DNA from: Agrococcus sp. ARC_14
GTDB taxonomy: Bacteria; Actinomycetota; Actinomycetes; Actinomycetales; Microbacteriaceae
Direction: 5' to 3'
Length of the DNA: 64,000 nucleotides
Assembly: GCF_022436485.1 (NCBI RefSeq)
Contig: NZ_JAKUDO010000002.1
Span: 310,001 to 374,000, forward strand
How positions within the stretch are numbered: position 1 is the stretch's first letter; the number at the start of each line of letters is the position of its first letter. Made by a program: the position numbers and the translations under genes. Under the pieces are notes generated by a model that saw only the letters and a list, made by a program, of their open reading frames with translations, did no database searches and was not told the DNA's origin. Positions 1-8,390 of this stretch are shown piece by piece.

Positions 1-2
1 TC

Positions 3-95
3 GCGCTCGCTGCAGGATCCTGGATCTCGCTCGGTGCGGCCGCGGCGCTGGCATGCATCGTGCTGCTCGGGCTCCTGGTGAGCAGGCTGTCGTGA
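3..95 (+). CDS. C-terminal end of a membrane protein (partial, 5' end outside window)
   Basis: Only the last 30 codons are present. They encode one hydrophobic stretch (SWISLGAAAALACIVLLGLL) followed by a short basic tail and TGA at 93-95, which looks like a final transmembrane helix. The stop overlaps the GTG start of the next ABC ATPase gene (GTGA at 92-95), so translation of the two is probably coupled. Inference: it is the first gene of the ABC exporter operon, possibly a permease. The family cannot be named from this fragment. Confidence 0.55.
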   Translation, partial: ALAAGSWISLGAAAALACIVLLGLLVSRLS

Positions 96-706
96 TCGGC
101 ATCCGTGTCGCGGAGGTGCGAGGGCTGCGGCGCGGCGTGCGCGAGCTGCCGGTGCCCGAGCTCGATGTCGAGGGCCCGGGGATCATCCTGGTGCGCGGGC
201 CGAACGGCGCGGGCAAGAGCACGTTCGTCGAGCTGCTCGCCGGGGGCGTGCGGCCCCGCGAGGGGGATGTCAGGATGTGCGGGCTGCCTGCAGCCTCGAC
301 GGCCGCGCGAGTCATGCGGCGGGTGAGCCGGGCCGACATCGCGCTCCTGCCGAGGCTCACGATCCGGCGTCACGCGACGCTCTTCGCACGCGCGGCCGCC
401 GTCGATCTGCGCACCGCGCTCGACGCGCTCGCCGACGAGGGGCTGGCCCATCTCATCGATGCGTGCACGGCCGAGCTCTCGACGGGGGAGGCGCGACGCG
501 CGTGGGTGCGCCTCACGACGCTGGGGGCAGCGCCGGTGCTGCTGCTCGACGAGCCGTTCCTGGGAATGGACGTCGATGCCGAGACCGCGCTCCGGGAGCG
601 ACTCGAGGCGTGGGCGCAGGAGCGACTGGTGGTGCTGGTCGACCACGGCGAGCGGCGGCTCGGCGCAGTGGTGCAGGAGTTGCACCTGGGAGCGGCGGTC
701 GCATGA
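92..706 (+). CDS. ABC transporter ATP-binding protein
   Basis: A 204-residue nucleotide-binding subunit of an ABC transporter, acting at the inner face of the membrane. Visible motifs are Walker A GPNGAGKST (about residue 35), a signature LSTGEARRAWV, Walker B VLLLDEPFLGMD and an H-loop in VVLVDHGER. No clear Q-loop glutamine is seen, and the protein is short for an ABC ATPase. The GTG at 92 is chosen because it overlaps the upstream stop and gives a normal N-terminus; the ATG at 53 would add 13 unrelated residues. Its stop overlaps the next ATPase gene (ATGATG at 703-708). Two ATPases and a separate permease suggest an ABC-2-type exporter; substrate unknown. Confidence 0.85.
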   Translation: MIGIRVAEVRGLRRGVRELPVPELDVEGPGIILVRGPNGAGKSTFVELLAGGVRPREGDVRMCGLPAASTAARVMRRVSRADIALLPRLTIRRHATLFARAAAVDLRTALDALADEGLAHLIDACTAELSTGEARRAWVRLTTLGAAPVLLLDEPFLGMDVDAETALRERLEAWAQERLVVLVDHGERRLGAVVQELHLGAAVA

Positions 707-1614
707 TGGCGGGTGTGCGGCGGCGCGCGACGGCAGCGGCGATCGACGTGCAGGATCTGCGGATCCGCTTCGGCGGCCGCACCGTGCTCGACGGCGTGTC
801 CTTCGGAGCCCCCGCGGGCTCGGTGACCGGCTTCGTCGGTGTCAACGGAGCAGGCAAGACGACGACGCTCCGGCGACTGCTCGCGCTCGAGCACGGAGAG
901 GGCGATGCGCTCATCGGTGGCGCCGACTATCGCGATCTCGAAGACCCGCTGCGCTCCATAGGCTTCTGCCCCGATGCCCTCGGTGCGCCAGCGGGCAGCA
1001 CCGCGCGCGAGCACCTCCGTGCGATCGCGACGCGAGCGGGCGTCGACGCTGTCGAGCGCACGCTCCGCGAGGTCGGGCTCGCAGACGTGACCCAGCGCAT
1101 CCGCACGTACTCACTCGGCATGCGGCGACGGCTCGCGATCGCCGGGGCGCTCGTCGCGTCACCGCCCGTGCTCGTGATGGACGAGCCGTTCGACGGGCTG
1201 GATCCCGAGGGGAGGCGCTGGCTGGGGGAGCGGCTGCGCGCGCACGCGGACGCCGGTGGCGTCGTGCTGCTCTCGGCTCATGCGCTCGACGAGATCGAGC
1301 CGCTGCTCGACCGCCTGGTGTGCCTGCATGCCGGCAGGGTGCGATTCGAGGGCGCCGCAGAGCGCTTCCTGCAGGCGCACGCCGCGCCCGTGACGATCGT
1401 GCGCTCGCTCGATCAGCAGCGCCTGGCTGTCGCGCTCCGCAGCGCCGGTGCGACCGTCGCCGGCCGTGCTGCCGGGGCGGTCGCAGTCCGCGGCCTCGCG
1501 GCGGCGCAGATCGCCGAGGTTGCGGCTGCTGCGCAGGTGCTCGTCACCGAGCTGTCGCCGAGACGGGTCTCGCTGAGCCAGGCGTTCGCAACCATGACCT
1601 CGGAGGCAGGGTGA
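703..1614 (+). CDS. ABC transporter ATP-binding protein
   Basis: A second ABC ATPase of 303 residues, longer than its neighbour because of a C-terminal regulatory extension of about 90 residues. Walker A is GVNGAGKTT, the signature region is YSLGMRRRLAIAGAL and Walker B is VLVMDEPFDGLDPEG. The H-loop is in LLSAHALDE. The Q-loop position reads GFCPDAL, so aspartate replaces the usual glutamine; ABC-2 exporters of the antibiotic/lantibiotic-resistance type often vary here. The start is ATG 703 (ATGA overlap) or the in-frame ATG 706. The downstream permease starts at the GTGA overlap at 1611, so the genes form one tightly coupled operon. Substrate not determinable. Confidence 0.88.
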   Translation: MMAGVRRRATAAAIDVQDLRIRFGGRTVLDGVSFGAPAGSVTGFVGVNGAGKTTTLRRLLALEHGEGDALIGGADYRDLEDPLRSIGFCPDALGAPAGSTAREHLRAIATRAGVDAVERTLREVGLADVTQRIRTYSLGMRRRLAIAGALVASPPVLVMDEPFDGLDPEGRRWLGERLRAHADAGGVVLLSAHALDEIEPLLDRLVCLHAGRVRFEGAAERFLQAHAAPVTIVRSLDQQRLAVALRSAGATVAGRAAGAVAVRGLAAAQIAEVAAAAQVLVTELSPRRVSLSQAFATMTSEAG

Positions 1615-2378
1615 GATCCCGATCCCGCGCAGGCGTCGCGGCTGAGCTGCGGCAGCTGTCGACCGATCGGCGCCTGCGCTGGATCCTGGCGCTCGCGGTC
1701 GGCTGCTCGGCGATCGGCGGGCTGGTGCACGCCGCGATCGCGGCGCAGCTGCCCGGCATCGATGCCATCGAGCTGCAGACGGCCGTCGTCTCCCGGGGCG
1801 CCGCGACGCAGCTGGCGGTCGTGTTGCTGATGAGCGTCGCGGTCGCGGGTCGCTACCGCGACGGATCCTGGCTGCAGCTCGCGCTCGCCGAGCCACGGCC
1901 GTCGCGCAGGCTGCTCACCGCTGCAGCCCCGGCACTGTCGGCCAGCGTGCTGCTGGCGCTGGTCTCGGCGGCGTCCGCGACGGCGGCTGCTGCGCTCGTG
2001 AGCAGGATCGACCCGCCCAGCCTCGCGCTCGCGACCTGCCTGCACGTGGCCGTGACGACGATCTGGGCGCTGTGGACGCTGTGCCTCGCGCACGCCAGCC
2101 GGTCGCCGATGCTGACGCTCGCCATCGGCGCCGGCCTCCCGATCGTGGTCGAGCCCGCGGCAGCAGGGCTGCTGACGCAGGCCGACCTCGCTGGACTCCG
2201 CTGGGCGATGCCGGGGCACGCGCTGCGGGTCCTCGCAGAGCTGCCGGCCACGGGTGGCGCGCTGCTGCAACCGGTGCCGCCGGAAGCGCTGCCGGCAGCG
2301 CTCGGCACCGTCATCGTCTGCACCGCCGTGCTCGCGGCGATCGCGTGGCTGCGGCTGCGCGGATCGCAGCCGCGGTGA
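1611..2378 (+). CDS. ABC-2-type transporter permease (putative)
   Basis: A 255-residue hydrophobic protein with about six predicted membrane helices (near residues 20-45, 60-80, 95-125, 135-155, 165-190 and 230-250). I recognise no sequence motif; the call rests on topology and on its place directly behind two ABC ATPase genes. The GTG start at 1611 overlaps the upstream stop (GTGA) and has GGAGG just before it. The likely role is the membrane pore of the exporter. It is the last gene of the operon; the PTS genes that follow have their own spacing. Confidence 0.7.
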   Translation: MRSRSRAGVAAELRQLSTDRRLRWILALAVGCSAIGGLVHAAIAAQLPGIDAIELQTAVVSRGAATQLAVVLLMSVAVAGRYRDGSWLQLALAEPRPSRRLLTAAAPALSASVLLALVSAASATAAAALVSRIDPPSLALATCLHVAVTTIWALWTLCLAHASRSPMLTLAIGAGLPIVVEPAAAGLLTQADLAGLRWAMPGHALRVLAELPATGGALLQPVPPEALPAALGTVIVCTAVLAAIAWLRLRGSQPR

Positions 2379-2381
2379 TGC

Positions 2382-2411
2382 TTCGGGGCCGGGGACCCCC
2401 GGTGGTAGCGT
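2382..2411 (+). promoter_or_regulatory. Possible promoter of ptsH / mannitol operon
   Basis: TAGCGT at 2406-2411 fits an actinobacterial -10 box (TANNNT). TTCGGG at 2382-2387 sits at -35 spacing (18 nt) but is a poor match. Transcription would start near 2418, giving a leader of about 40 nt with a good AAGGAG ribosome site before ptsH. Confidence 0.3.
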
Positions 2412-2456
2412 GACGAGCACGATCGGGCCGTCCGGCCCTGACCTCGAAGGAGCAGC

Positions 2457-2711
2457 ATGGCCGAGCGCACCGTCACTGTCGAGTCCTCCCACGGACTGCA
2501 CGCCCGACCCGCAGCGCTCTTCGCGCAGGCGGCCGCACAGGCCACCAGTGCCGTGACCGTCACCAAGGGTGACAAGCAGGTCAACGCGGCCAGCATCCTC
2601 TCGGTGATCTCGCTCGGCGTCAGCAAGGGTGACAGCGTGACGATCGCCTCTGACGACGAGGCAGCGCTCGACGAGCTCGAGCAGCTGCTCTCCACCGATC
2701 ACGACGCCTGA
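2457..2711 (+). CDS. ptsH: Phosphocarrier protein HPr
   Basis: HPr passes phosphate from enzyme I to the EIIA domains of sugar-specific PTS permeases in the cytoplasm. The 84-residue length is typical. His15, the phosphorylated residue, lies in SSHGLHARPA, and Ser46 (ASILSVISLG) is present at the regulatory position used by HPr kinase in Firmicutes. The start is well set by AAGGAG about 6 nt upstream of ATG. It lies 31 bp before mtlA, so this HPr is probably co-transcribed with the mannitol PTS. No ptsI (enzyme I) is in the window, so the phosphate donor is encoded elsewhere. Confidence 0.96.
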   Translation: MAERTVTVESSHGLHARPAALFAQAAAQATSAVTVTKGDKQVNAASILSVISLGVSKGDSVTIASDDEAALDELEQLLSTDHDA

Positions 2712-2742
2712 TCCACCACCGCTTCGCAGCACGGAGTCAACG

Positions 2743-4311
2743 ATGACCAGCACCCAGGCCCCCACCACCTCCGGCGGCGCGCGCGTCGCCGTCCAGAAGT
2801 TCGGCACCTTCCTCTCCGGCATGATCATGCCGAACATCCCCGCGCTCATCGCCTGGGGCATCCTGACCGCCTTCTTCATCCCCGACGGCTTCACGCCCAA
2901 CGAGGGGCTCGGCTCGCTCGTCGGACCGACCATCCACTACCTGCTGCCGCTCATCATCGCCAGCACCGGCGGCGCGATGGTGCACGGCCACCGCGGCTCG
3001 GTCGTCGGCGTGCTCGCCACCATGGGAGCGATCGGCGGCGCCGACTGGATCACCGAGCAGCTCGGCACAGGCCAGGGCTCGCCCCACATGTTCATCGGCG
3101 CGATGATCCTCGGCCCGCTGGGCGCCTGGGTCATGAAGCAGCTCGACAAGCTGTGGGACGGCAAGATCAAGTCGGGCTTCGAGATGCTCGTCAACATGTT
3201 CACGGCGGGCATCGTCGGATTCGTCATGATGCTCGTGGGCTTCTTCGTCGTCGCCCGCATCGTCATGTGGATCATGCAGGGGCTCAGTGCCGCGGTCGAC
3301 TGGCTGATCTCCACCGGTGTGCTGCCGCTCGTCAGCATCATCATCGAGCCGGCGAAGGTCTTCTTCCTTAACAACGCGCTCAACCACGGCGTGCTGACGC
3401 CCCTGGGCGTGCAGCAGGCCGACGCGAACGGCTCTTCGATCCTGTTCCTGCTCGAGGCGAACCCCGGCCCGGGCCTCGGTGTGCTGCTCGCGTTCACGGT
3501 CTTCGGCATCGGTGCCGCGCGCGCCACAGCCCCCGGTGCGGCGATCATCCAGTTCTTCGGTGGCATCCACGAGGTCTACTTCCCCTACGTGCTCGCCAAG
3601 CCGGCGCTGCTGCTGGCGATGATCCTCGGCGGAGCCTCCGGCGTGCTGACCAACGTCATCCTCGACACCGGCCTCCGTGCCCCCGCATCGCCGGGCAGCA
3701 TCTTCGCGGTCGGCGGCCAAGCGCTGCTGGTGTCGCCGATGAACCTCGTCGGCGTGCTCGTCTCGGTCTTGGTCTCTGCGATCGTCACCTTCGTCGTCGC
3801 CGCGATCATCCTGCGGGCCTCGCGCAAGCGCGACCTGGAGCGCGAAGACGCCGGCGACCTGTCGGCGGCCATCGCCAAGACCGAGGCCGCGAAGGGCAAG
3901 AAGTCGGAGCACCTCTCCAACCTCGCGGCCGCGGGCACCGCCGCAGCCGGGGGAGCGGCTGTCGCCACTGCTGCAGGCACCGCGACCGACGCGGGCGTGC
4001 CCGCGGTCGCGGCCGAGCCCATCCGCAAGATCGTCTTCGCCTGCGATGCGGGCATGGGATCGAGCGCCATGGGTGCGAGCGTGCTGCGCAACAAGATCAA
4101 GAAGGCCGGCATCGAGGGCGTGGAGGTCACGAACGTGGCGATCGCGAACCTCGACGGCAGCGAAGACCTGATCGTCACCCACCAGGACCTCACGGCGCGC
4201 GCCCGCCAGCGCAACGACCACGCGACGCACGTGTCGGTCGACAACTTCATGAACAGTCCCAAGTACGACGACGTCGTCACGCTCGTCGGCGAGTCGAACA
4301 CGACCGAATAG
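2743..4311 (+). CDS. mtlA: PTS mannitol transporter subunit EIICB
   Basis: Mannitol-specific PTS permease that imports and phosphorylates mannitol to mannitol-1-phosphate. The 522 residues form an EIIC membrane domain (1 to about 345), an Ala-rich linker (about 385-425) and an EIIB domain (about 428-522). The EIIC motif GGIHEVYFPYV and the EIIB phosphocysteine Cys434 in FACDAGMGSS are visible. The EIIA domain is absent, being encoded next door as a separate protein, as in many Gram-positives. GGAG lies 8 nt before ATG. The operon order is ptsH-mtlA-mtlF-mtlD. Confidence 0.95.
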   Translation: MTSTQAPTTSGGARVAVQKFGTFLSGMIMPNIPALIAWGILTAFFIPDGFTPNEGLGSLVGPTIHYLLPLIIASTGGAMVHGHRGSVVGVLATMGAIGGADWITEQLGTGQGSPHMFIGAMILGPLGAWVMKQLDKLWDGKIKSGFEMLVNMFTAGIVGFVMMLVGFFVVARIVMWIMQGLSAAVDWLISTGVLPLVSIIIEPAKVFFLNNALNHGVLTPLGVQQADANGSSILFLLEANPGPGLGVLLAFTVFGIGAARATAPGAAIIQFFGGIHEVYFPYVLAKPALLLAMILGGASGVLTNVILDTGLRAPASPGSIFAVGGQALLVSPMNLVGVLVSVLVSAIVTFVVAAIILRASRKRDLEREDAGDLSAAIAKTEAAKGKKSEHLSNLAAAGTAAAGGAAVATAAGTATDAGVPAVAAEPIRKIVFACDAGMGSSAMGASVLRNKIKKAGIEGVEVTNVAIANLDGSEDLIVTHQDLTARARQRNDHATHVSVDNFMNSPKYDDVVTLVGESNTTE

Positions 4312-4319
4312 GAGCCCCC

Positions 4320-4751
4320 ATGCCCGTCCTCTCCCTCGAGCAGATCACCACGACCCCCGCGGCGACCACCAAGGACGAGGCGATCCAGGAGGCGGCAGAC
4401 ATCCTCGTCGCGGCCGGCGCGGTCACGCCCGACTACGCCGACGCGATGCGCGAGCGCGAGACGAGCGTCTCGACCTACATGGGCAACCTGCTGGCCATCC
4501 CGCACGGCACCAACGAGTCGAAGGAGTCGATCCTCGACTCCGGCCTCTCGGTGGCCCGCTACGAGACGCCCATCGACTGGGACGGCAACCCGGTGAAGTT
4601 CGTGATCGGCATCGCCGGCAAGGACGGCGGGCACCTCGAGATCCTGTCGAAGATCGCGATCGTGTTCGCCGACGAGGATGAGGTGGCCAAGCTCGAGGCT
4701 GCGCCCGATGCCGCGGCGATCCTCGAGCTGCTCGGCGACGTCAACGAGTGA
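4320..4751 (+). CDS. mtlF: PTS mannitol transporter subunit EIIA
   Basis: A 143-residue soluble EIIA that accepts phosphate from HPr and passes it to the EIIB cysteine of MtlA. His62 in LLAIPHGTNE is the expected phosphorylation site, and the downstream KFVIGIAGKDGGHLEIL block is typical of the mannitol/fructose EIIA family. It starts 8 bp after mtlA and its stop overlaps the mtlD start, so all three are probably translated together. Confidence 0.95.
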   Translation: MPVLSLEQITTTPAATTKDEAIQEAADILVAAGAVTPDYADAMRERETSVSTYMGNLLAIPHGTNESKESILDSGLSVARYETPIDWDGNPVKFVIGIAGKDGGHLEILSKIAIVFADEDEVAKLEAAPDAAAILELLGDVNE

Positions 4752-5875
4752 TGCGCGCCGTCCACTTCGGCGCGGGCAACATCGGCCGCGGCTTCGTCGG
4801 GCTGCTCCTGCATCGCGCGGGCTACGAGGTCACGTTCGTCGACGTGAACCCCGAGCTCATCGGCATGCTGCAGACGGCGGATGTGTACCAGGTGCGCGAG
4901 GTCGGCGGCGACGCGACCGTGCACACGGTCTCGGGCTTCACGGGCATCGACTCGAAGGCAGACCCCGCCGCTGCCGCGCAGGCGGTGGCGGATGCGGATG
5001 TCGTCACGTGCGCGGTGGGACCGACGGTGCTGCGGTTCATCGCGCCGGTCATCCGGGAGGGGCTCGCGCTGCGCTCGGGGCAGCCCGTGGTGGTGATGGC
5101 GTGCGAGAACGCCATCGGCGCGACCGACACGCTGCGAGACCTCGTGCTCGAGGGGGCGCCGACGCTCGCCTCGAAGGCGGTGTTCGCGAACACGGCGGTC
5201 GACCGCATCATCCCGCCGCAGGATCCTGCGGGGCTCGACGTCGTGGTGGAGGACTTCTTCGAGTGGTCGATCGACCGCACGCCCTTCGCGGGTGACGAGC
5301 CGGTGATCCCCGACGCCCACTTCGTCGATGACCTCGCGCCCTTCATCGAGCGCAAGCTGTTCACGGTGAACACGGGCCACGCGACCACGGCGTACGCGGG
5401 CTGGAACGCCGGCATCGAGACGATCGCGGAGGCGCTGCAGGAGCCGGAGATCCGCGCGGCCGTCGAGGCGGCGCTCGCCGACACCTCCCGGCTGCTGCTG
5501 GCGAAGTTCGGCTTCGACGCCGACGAGCACGCCGCCTACGTGGCGCGCGCCATCGAGCGCTTCGAGAACCCCGCGCTGCCCGACACGTGCGAGCGCATCG
5601 GCCGCCAGCCGCTGCGCAAGCTGTCGGCAGGCGAGCGCTTCGTGCAGCCCGCGGTCGAGCTGGTGGCGAGCGGCGAGCGCGCCGACGGGCTGATCGCCGC
5701 GTATGGCTCGGCACTGCGCTTCGACGCGGAGGCCGACGAGCAGGCGGTGGAGCTGCAGCGGCTGCTCGACGAGCTCGAGCCCTCGGCGTTCGTGGCGCAG
5801 GTGAGCGGCGTCGAGAGCGGGGAGCTGCATGCGCAGCTGGTCGCGCAGGTGGAGGCCGCCACGGCCGAGCGCTGA
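4751..5875 (+). CDS. mtlD: Mannitol-1-phosphate 5-dehydrogenase
   Basis: NAD-dependent oxidation of mannitol-1-phosphate to fructose-6-phosphate, completing mannitol catabolism. The N-terminal dinucleotide-binding segment HFGAGNIGRGFVG and the catalytic-domain lysine region RKLFTVNTGHATTAYAG identify the family. The length of 374 residues is usual. ATG 4751 overlaps the last base of the mtlF stop (TGATG); GTG 4748 is an in-frame alternative adding one residue. No mtlR regulator is nearby, so control of the operon is unexplained. Confidence 0.94.
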   Translation: MRAVHFGAGNIGRGFVGLLLHRAGYEVTFVDVNPELIGMLQTADVYQVREVGGDATVHTVSGFTGIDSKADPAAAAQAVADADVVTCAVGPTVLRFIAPVIREGLALRSGQPVVVMACENAIGATDTLRDLVLEGAPTLASKAVFANTAVDRIIPPQDPAGLDVVVEDFFEWSIDRTPFAGDEPVIPDAHFVDDLAPFIERKLFTVNTGHATTAYAGWNAGIETIAEALQEPEIRAAVEAALADTSRLLLAKFGFDADEHAAYVARAIERFENPALPDTCERIGRQPLRKLSAGERFVQPAVELVASGERADGLIAAYGSALRFDAEADEQAVELQRLLDELEPSAFVAQVSGVESGELHAQLVAQVEAATAER

Positions 5876-5921
5876 CGGCGACGGCTCCCAGCCGGATCCG
5901 GCAGGATCGGAACATGGAGAG

Positions 5922-6827
5922 ATGGCGATCCGGGTGCTGACGAGAGGCTCGAGGAGGAAGGGTCGTTCCAGCGCCAACCCGCGCCAGCGGCTGCTGCACG
6001 GCTGGGACTGGGCCGACCCGCGGATCGAGCTCGAGGAGCTCGCGCCCGGCAGCCGGGTGCTGGCCGCAGCCGGTGCTGGCGAGATGATCGCGGCCCTCGC
6101 AGACGCGGGTCATCACGTCACCGCGCTCGCCTCCAACCGCCACCAGCTCGACTACGCCGCCCGCCGCGTCGCCGGCGGCGACTTCGAGGCGGGCGCCGCC
6201 GAGCGGCTGATCGACCTCGGTCGCGGCATGATCCGGGCGGCGAGCCCGGCATGGAGCCGACGACGGATGCGGCAGTTCCTGCAGGAGGACGAGCCCCTGA
6301 AGGCGGCCGAGCACTGGAAGTCGAGGCTCGACAACCGCACGCTGGCGTCGATCCTCAAGACGATGCTCGGGCCGGCCGGCACGCTCTCGGCACTGATCCT
6401 GCGCGACTTCGCCACGCCGATCCCGCCGCACTTCGACGAGGCGATCCGCGGGCGCATCGGCCGGGCGCTCCGCAAGCACGCGCCGCGCGACAACCCCTAC
6501 GCCTGGCGGCTGCTGCTGGGCGAGGAGCTGCGCGGCCACCGGCTGCCGGTCGTCGACCCGTCGACGATCTCCTGGATCTCGGAGCCGCTGCTCGACCACC
6601 TCGAGCACGTCGCGCCCGGCTCGTACGACGCGGTCACGCTCTCGAACGTGATCGATGGCGCCGACGAGCGCTGGGTGCGCGACCTCCGCAAGGCGGCCAT
6701 GCGGGCCGTGGTGCCGGGCGGACCGGTCATCGCCCGCTCCTTCGCGACCACGATGGACGACGAGGCGGCCAAGCGCGCGAGGCGCGACAGAGGGATGCTG
6801 TGGGGGTCGATCGTCGTCCAGCGGTGA
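5922..6827 (+). CDS. DUF3419 / BtaA-like SAM-dependent transferase
   Basis: A 301-residue protein resembling the DUF3419 family, which includes BtaA (SAM:diacylglycerol 3-amino-3-carboxypropyltransferase of betaine-lipid synthesis). Features seen are an N-terminal SVLAAAGAGE-type block (SRVLAAAGAGEMIAAL, about residue 45), an aromatic-basic central region and a C-terminal LSNVIDGADE segment matching the family's acidic substrate-site motif. Whether it makes a betaine lipid is not shown: BtaB (the N-methyltransferase) is absent. The start at ATG 5922 gives a compact N-terminus, but the ribosome site is weak (GGAGAG only 1-2 nt away). It lies between the mannitol operon and infA with no obvious link to either. 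Confidence 0.6.
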   Translation: MAIRVLTRGSRRKGRSSANPRQRLLHGWDWADPRIELEELAPGSRVLAAAGAGEMIAALADAGHHVTALASNRHQLDYAARRVAGGDFEAGAAERLIDLGRGMIRAASPAWSRRRMRQFLQEDEPLKAAEHWKSRLDNRTLASILKTMLGPAGTLSALILRDFATPIPPHFDEAIRGRIGRALRKHAPRDNPYAWRLLLGEELRGHRLPVVDPSTISWISEPLLDHLEHVAPGSYDAVTLSNVIDGADERWVRDLRKAAMRAVVPGGPVIARSFATTMDDEAAKRARRDRGMLWGSIVVQR

Positions 6828-6844
6828 TCCAAGACACGCCCGGC

Positions 6845-6874
6845 TTGCACGAACGCTCTCCAAGCGCGTAGAGT
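6845..6874 (+). promoter_or_regulatory. Promoter of the infA-rpmJ-rpsM-rpsK operon
   Basis: TTGCAC at 6845-6850 and TAGAGT at 6869-6874 are separated by 18 nt, a good match to a housekeeping sigma promoter. Transcription would begin near 6881, leaving a leader of about 70 nt before infA. Confidence 0.6.
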
Positions 6875-6949
6875 TGACCGTTGGTGTCGTGCGCCCTCTG
6901 CGCGCGTCACTCGCATGACCGGCAACCAAGAAACTTGCAGAAGAAGGCT

Positions 6950-7171
6950 ATGGCCAAAAAAGACGGCGTCATCGAGATCGAAGGAACGGTGGTCGAGGCG
7001 CTCCCGAACGCCATGTTCCGCGTCGAGCTCTCCAACGGACACGTTGTGCTCGCGCACATCTCCGGCAAGATGCGGCAGAACTACATCCGCATCCTCCAGG
7101 AGGACAGGGTGATCGTGGAGCTCAGCCCCTACGACCTCAGCCGCGGCCGAATCGTCTACCGCTACAAGTAA
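6950..7171 (+). CDS. infA: Translation initiation factor IF-1
   Basis: IF-1 binds the A-site of the 30S subunit during initiation. The 73-residue S1-like OB-fold protein begins [12 protein letters not shown] and ends RGRIVYRYK, both typical of the family. ATG 6950 is chosen because it gives the canonical N-terminus and has AGAAGG at a suitable distance; upstream ATGs would add foreign residues. It is the first gene of the ribosomal cluster; adk and map, which often precede it, are not next to it here. Confidence 0.97.
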   Translation: MAKKDGVIEIEGTVVEALPNAMFRVELSNGHVVLAHISGKMRQNYIRILQEDRVIVELSPYDLSRGRIVYRYK

Positions 7172-7234
7172 CAGGCTGCTGGATAAGGAACGGCTCGCGC
7201 GCCGCGCGAGCACGAGGCCAGCGAGGAAGAACAC

Positions 7235-7348
7235 ATGAAGGTCAACCCCAGCGTCAAGAAGATCTGCGACAAGTGCAAGGTGATCCGCCGGCACGGTCGC
7301 GTCATGGTCATCTGCGACAACCCCCGCCACAAGCAGCGCCAGGGCTGA
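7235..7348 (+). CDS. rpmJ: 50S ribosomal protein L36
   Basis: The 37-residue zinc-ribbon L36 protein, from [19 protein letters not shown] to a C-terminal KQRQG. The C-x2-C...C-x4-H zinc ligands (Cys11, Cys14, Cys27, His32) are intact, so this is the zinc-binding C+ form. GAGGAAG lies about 6 nt before ATG. It sits between infA and rpsM, its usual place. Confidence 0.96.
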   Translation: MKVNPSVKKICDKCKVIRRHGRVMVICDNPRHKQRQG

Positions 7349-7492
7349 GCCCCGGCGCTCGCTCCGCGAGGCGCACAACTGAACAACAGCATCCAGCAGC
7401 GGTCAGAGCTCGCCTCGGCGAGCGACACCTTGGGGAGAGGCCCAGGCACCTCCGCTGCTCCATACCTCTCATAACTCCTTAGGAGACACACG

Positions 7493-7870
7493 ATGGCACG
7501 CATCGCAGGTGTCGACATCCCGCGCGAGAAGCGCGTGGAGATCGCACTGACATACATCTTCGGCGTCGGCCGCACCCGGTCCGTCGAGACGCTCGAGGCC
7601 ACCGGCATCGACCGCAACACTCGCGTCAAGGACCTCACGGACGAGCAGCTGCTCGCACTGCGCGAGCACATCGAGACTGCGTTCAAGGTGGAGGGCGACC
7701 TCCGCCGCGAGGTGACCGCCGACATCCGCCGCAAGGTCGAGATCGGCTCGTACCAGGGCATCCGCCACCGCCGCGGGCTCCCCGTGCGCGGCCAGCGCAC
7801 CAAGACGAACGCGCGCACCCGCAAGGGCAAGAAGCAGACGGTCGCCGGCAAGAAGAAGGCCGGCCGCTAG
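7493..7870 (+). CDS. rpsM: 30S ribosomal protein S13
   Basis: S13 sits in the head of the 30S subunit and contacts the P-site tRNA and the 50S subunit. The 125 residues start [16 protein letters not shown] and end in the basic tRNA-contacting tail with [24 protein letters not shown] is 9 nt before ATG. The 144 bp between rpmJ and rpsM is unusually long for this operon and contains a small GC hairpin near 7408-7426. Confidence 0.97.
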   Translation: MARIAGVDIPREKRVEIALTYIFGVGRTRSVETLEATGIDRNTRVKDLTDEQLLALREHIETAFKVEGDLRREVTADIRRKVEIGSYQGIRHRRGLPVRGQRTKTNARTRKGKKQTVAGKKKAGR

Positions 7871-7892
7871 GCCGCGTGGAGGGTAGAAGAAT

Positions 7893-8291
7893 ATGGCAGC
7901 TCCCAAGGCCGCGGTCCGTAAGCCGCGCAAGAAGGACAAGAAGAACATCGCTGTGGGCCAGGCTCACATCAAGTCGACGTTCAACAACACGATCGTCTCG
8001 ATCACCGACACCACCGGGGCCGTCGTCTCGCAGGTCTCGGGTGGCGGCGTCGGCATGAAGGGCTCGCGCAAGTCGACGCCCTACGCCGCGCAGCTCGCCG
8101 CCGAGTCGGCTGCGCGTCAGGCGCAGGACCACGGCATGAAGAAGGTCGACGTCTTCGTCAAGGGTGCCGGTTCGGGCCGCGAGACGGCCATCCGCTCGCT
8201 CCAGGCCGCTGGCCTTGAGATCGGTGCGATCCACGACGTGACGCCGCAGGCTCACAACGGCGTTCGCCCGCCGAAGCCCCGCCGCAACTAA
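7893..8291 (+). CDS. rpsK: 30S ribosomal protein S11
   Basis: S11 lies on the 30S platform near the E-site. The 132-residue protein shows the family blocks [30 protein letters not shown] and [17 protein letters not shown]. It follows rpsM by 22 bp. The rpsD gene often found next in bacteria is absent here, as in a number of actinobacteria where it lies elsewhere. Confidence 0.97.
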   Translation: MAAPKAAVRKPRKKDKKNIAVGQAHIKSTFNNTIVSITDTTGAVVSQVSGGGVGMKGSRKSTPYAAQLAAESAARQAQDHGMKKVDVFVKGAGSGRETAIRSLQAAGLEIGAIHDVTPQAHNGVRPPKPRRN

Positions 8292-8302
8292 GTCGTTCCC
8301 GC

Positions 8303-8329
8303 CGGGCAGGGGATCATCCCCTGCCCGGC
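8303..8329 (+). terminator. Strong hairpin between rpsK and rpoA
   Basis: A perfect 12-bp GC-rich stem (CCGGGCAGGGGA / TCCCCTGCCCGG) with a 3-nt loop, 11 bp after the rpsK stop. No T-run follows. It could be a partial terminator or attenuator that lowers rpoA expression relative to the upstream ribosomal genes, or an RNA-processing or stability element. Confidence 0.55.
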
Positions 8330-8348
8330 CATCCGCCGTCATTGAACA

Positions 8349-8372
8349 CGCGAGTCATATAGCGGACTCGCG
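8349..8372 (+). promoter_or_regulatory. Second leader hairpin just upstream of rpoA
   Basis: CGCGAGTC at 8349-8356 pairs with GACTCGCG at 8365-8372 around an AT-rich 8-nt loop. The structure ends just before the GAAAGGA ribosome site of rpoA (GTG at 8391), so it could affect rpoA translation initiation. That function is inference. Confidence 0.35.
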
Positions 8373-8390
8373 ACCGAAAGGAACCGACAC

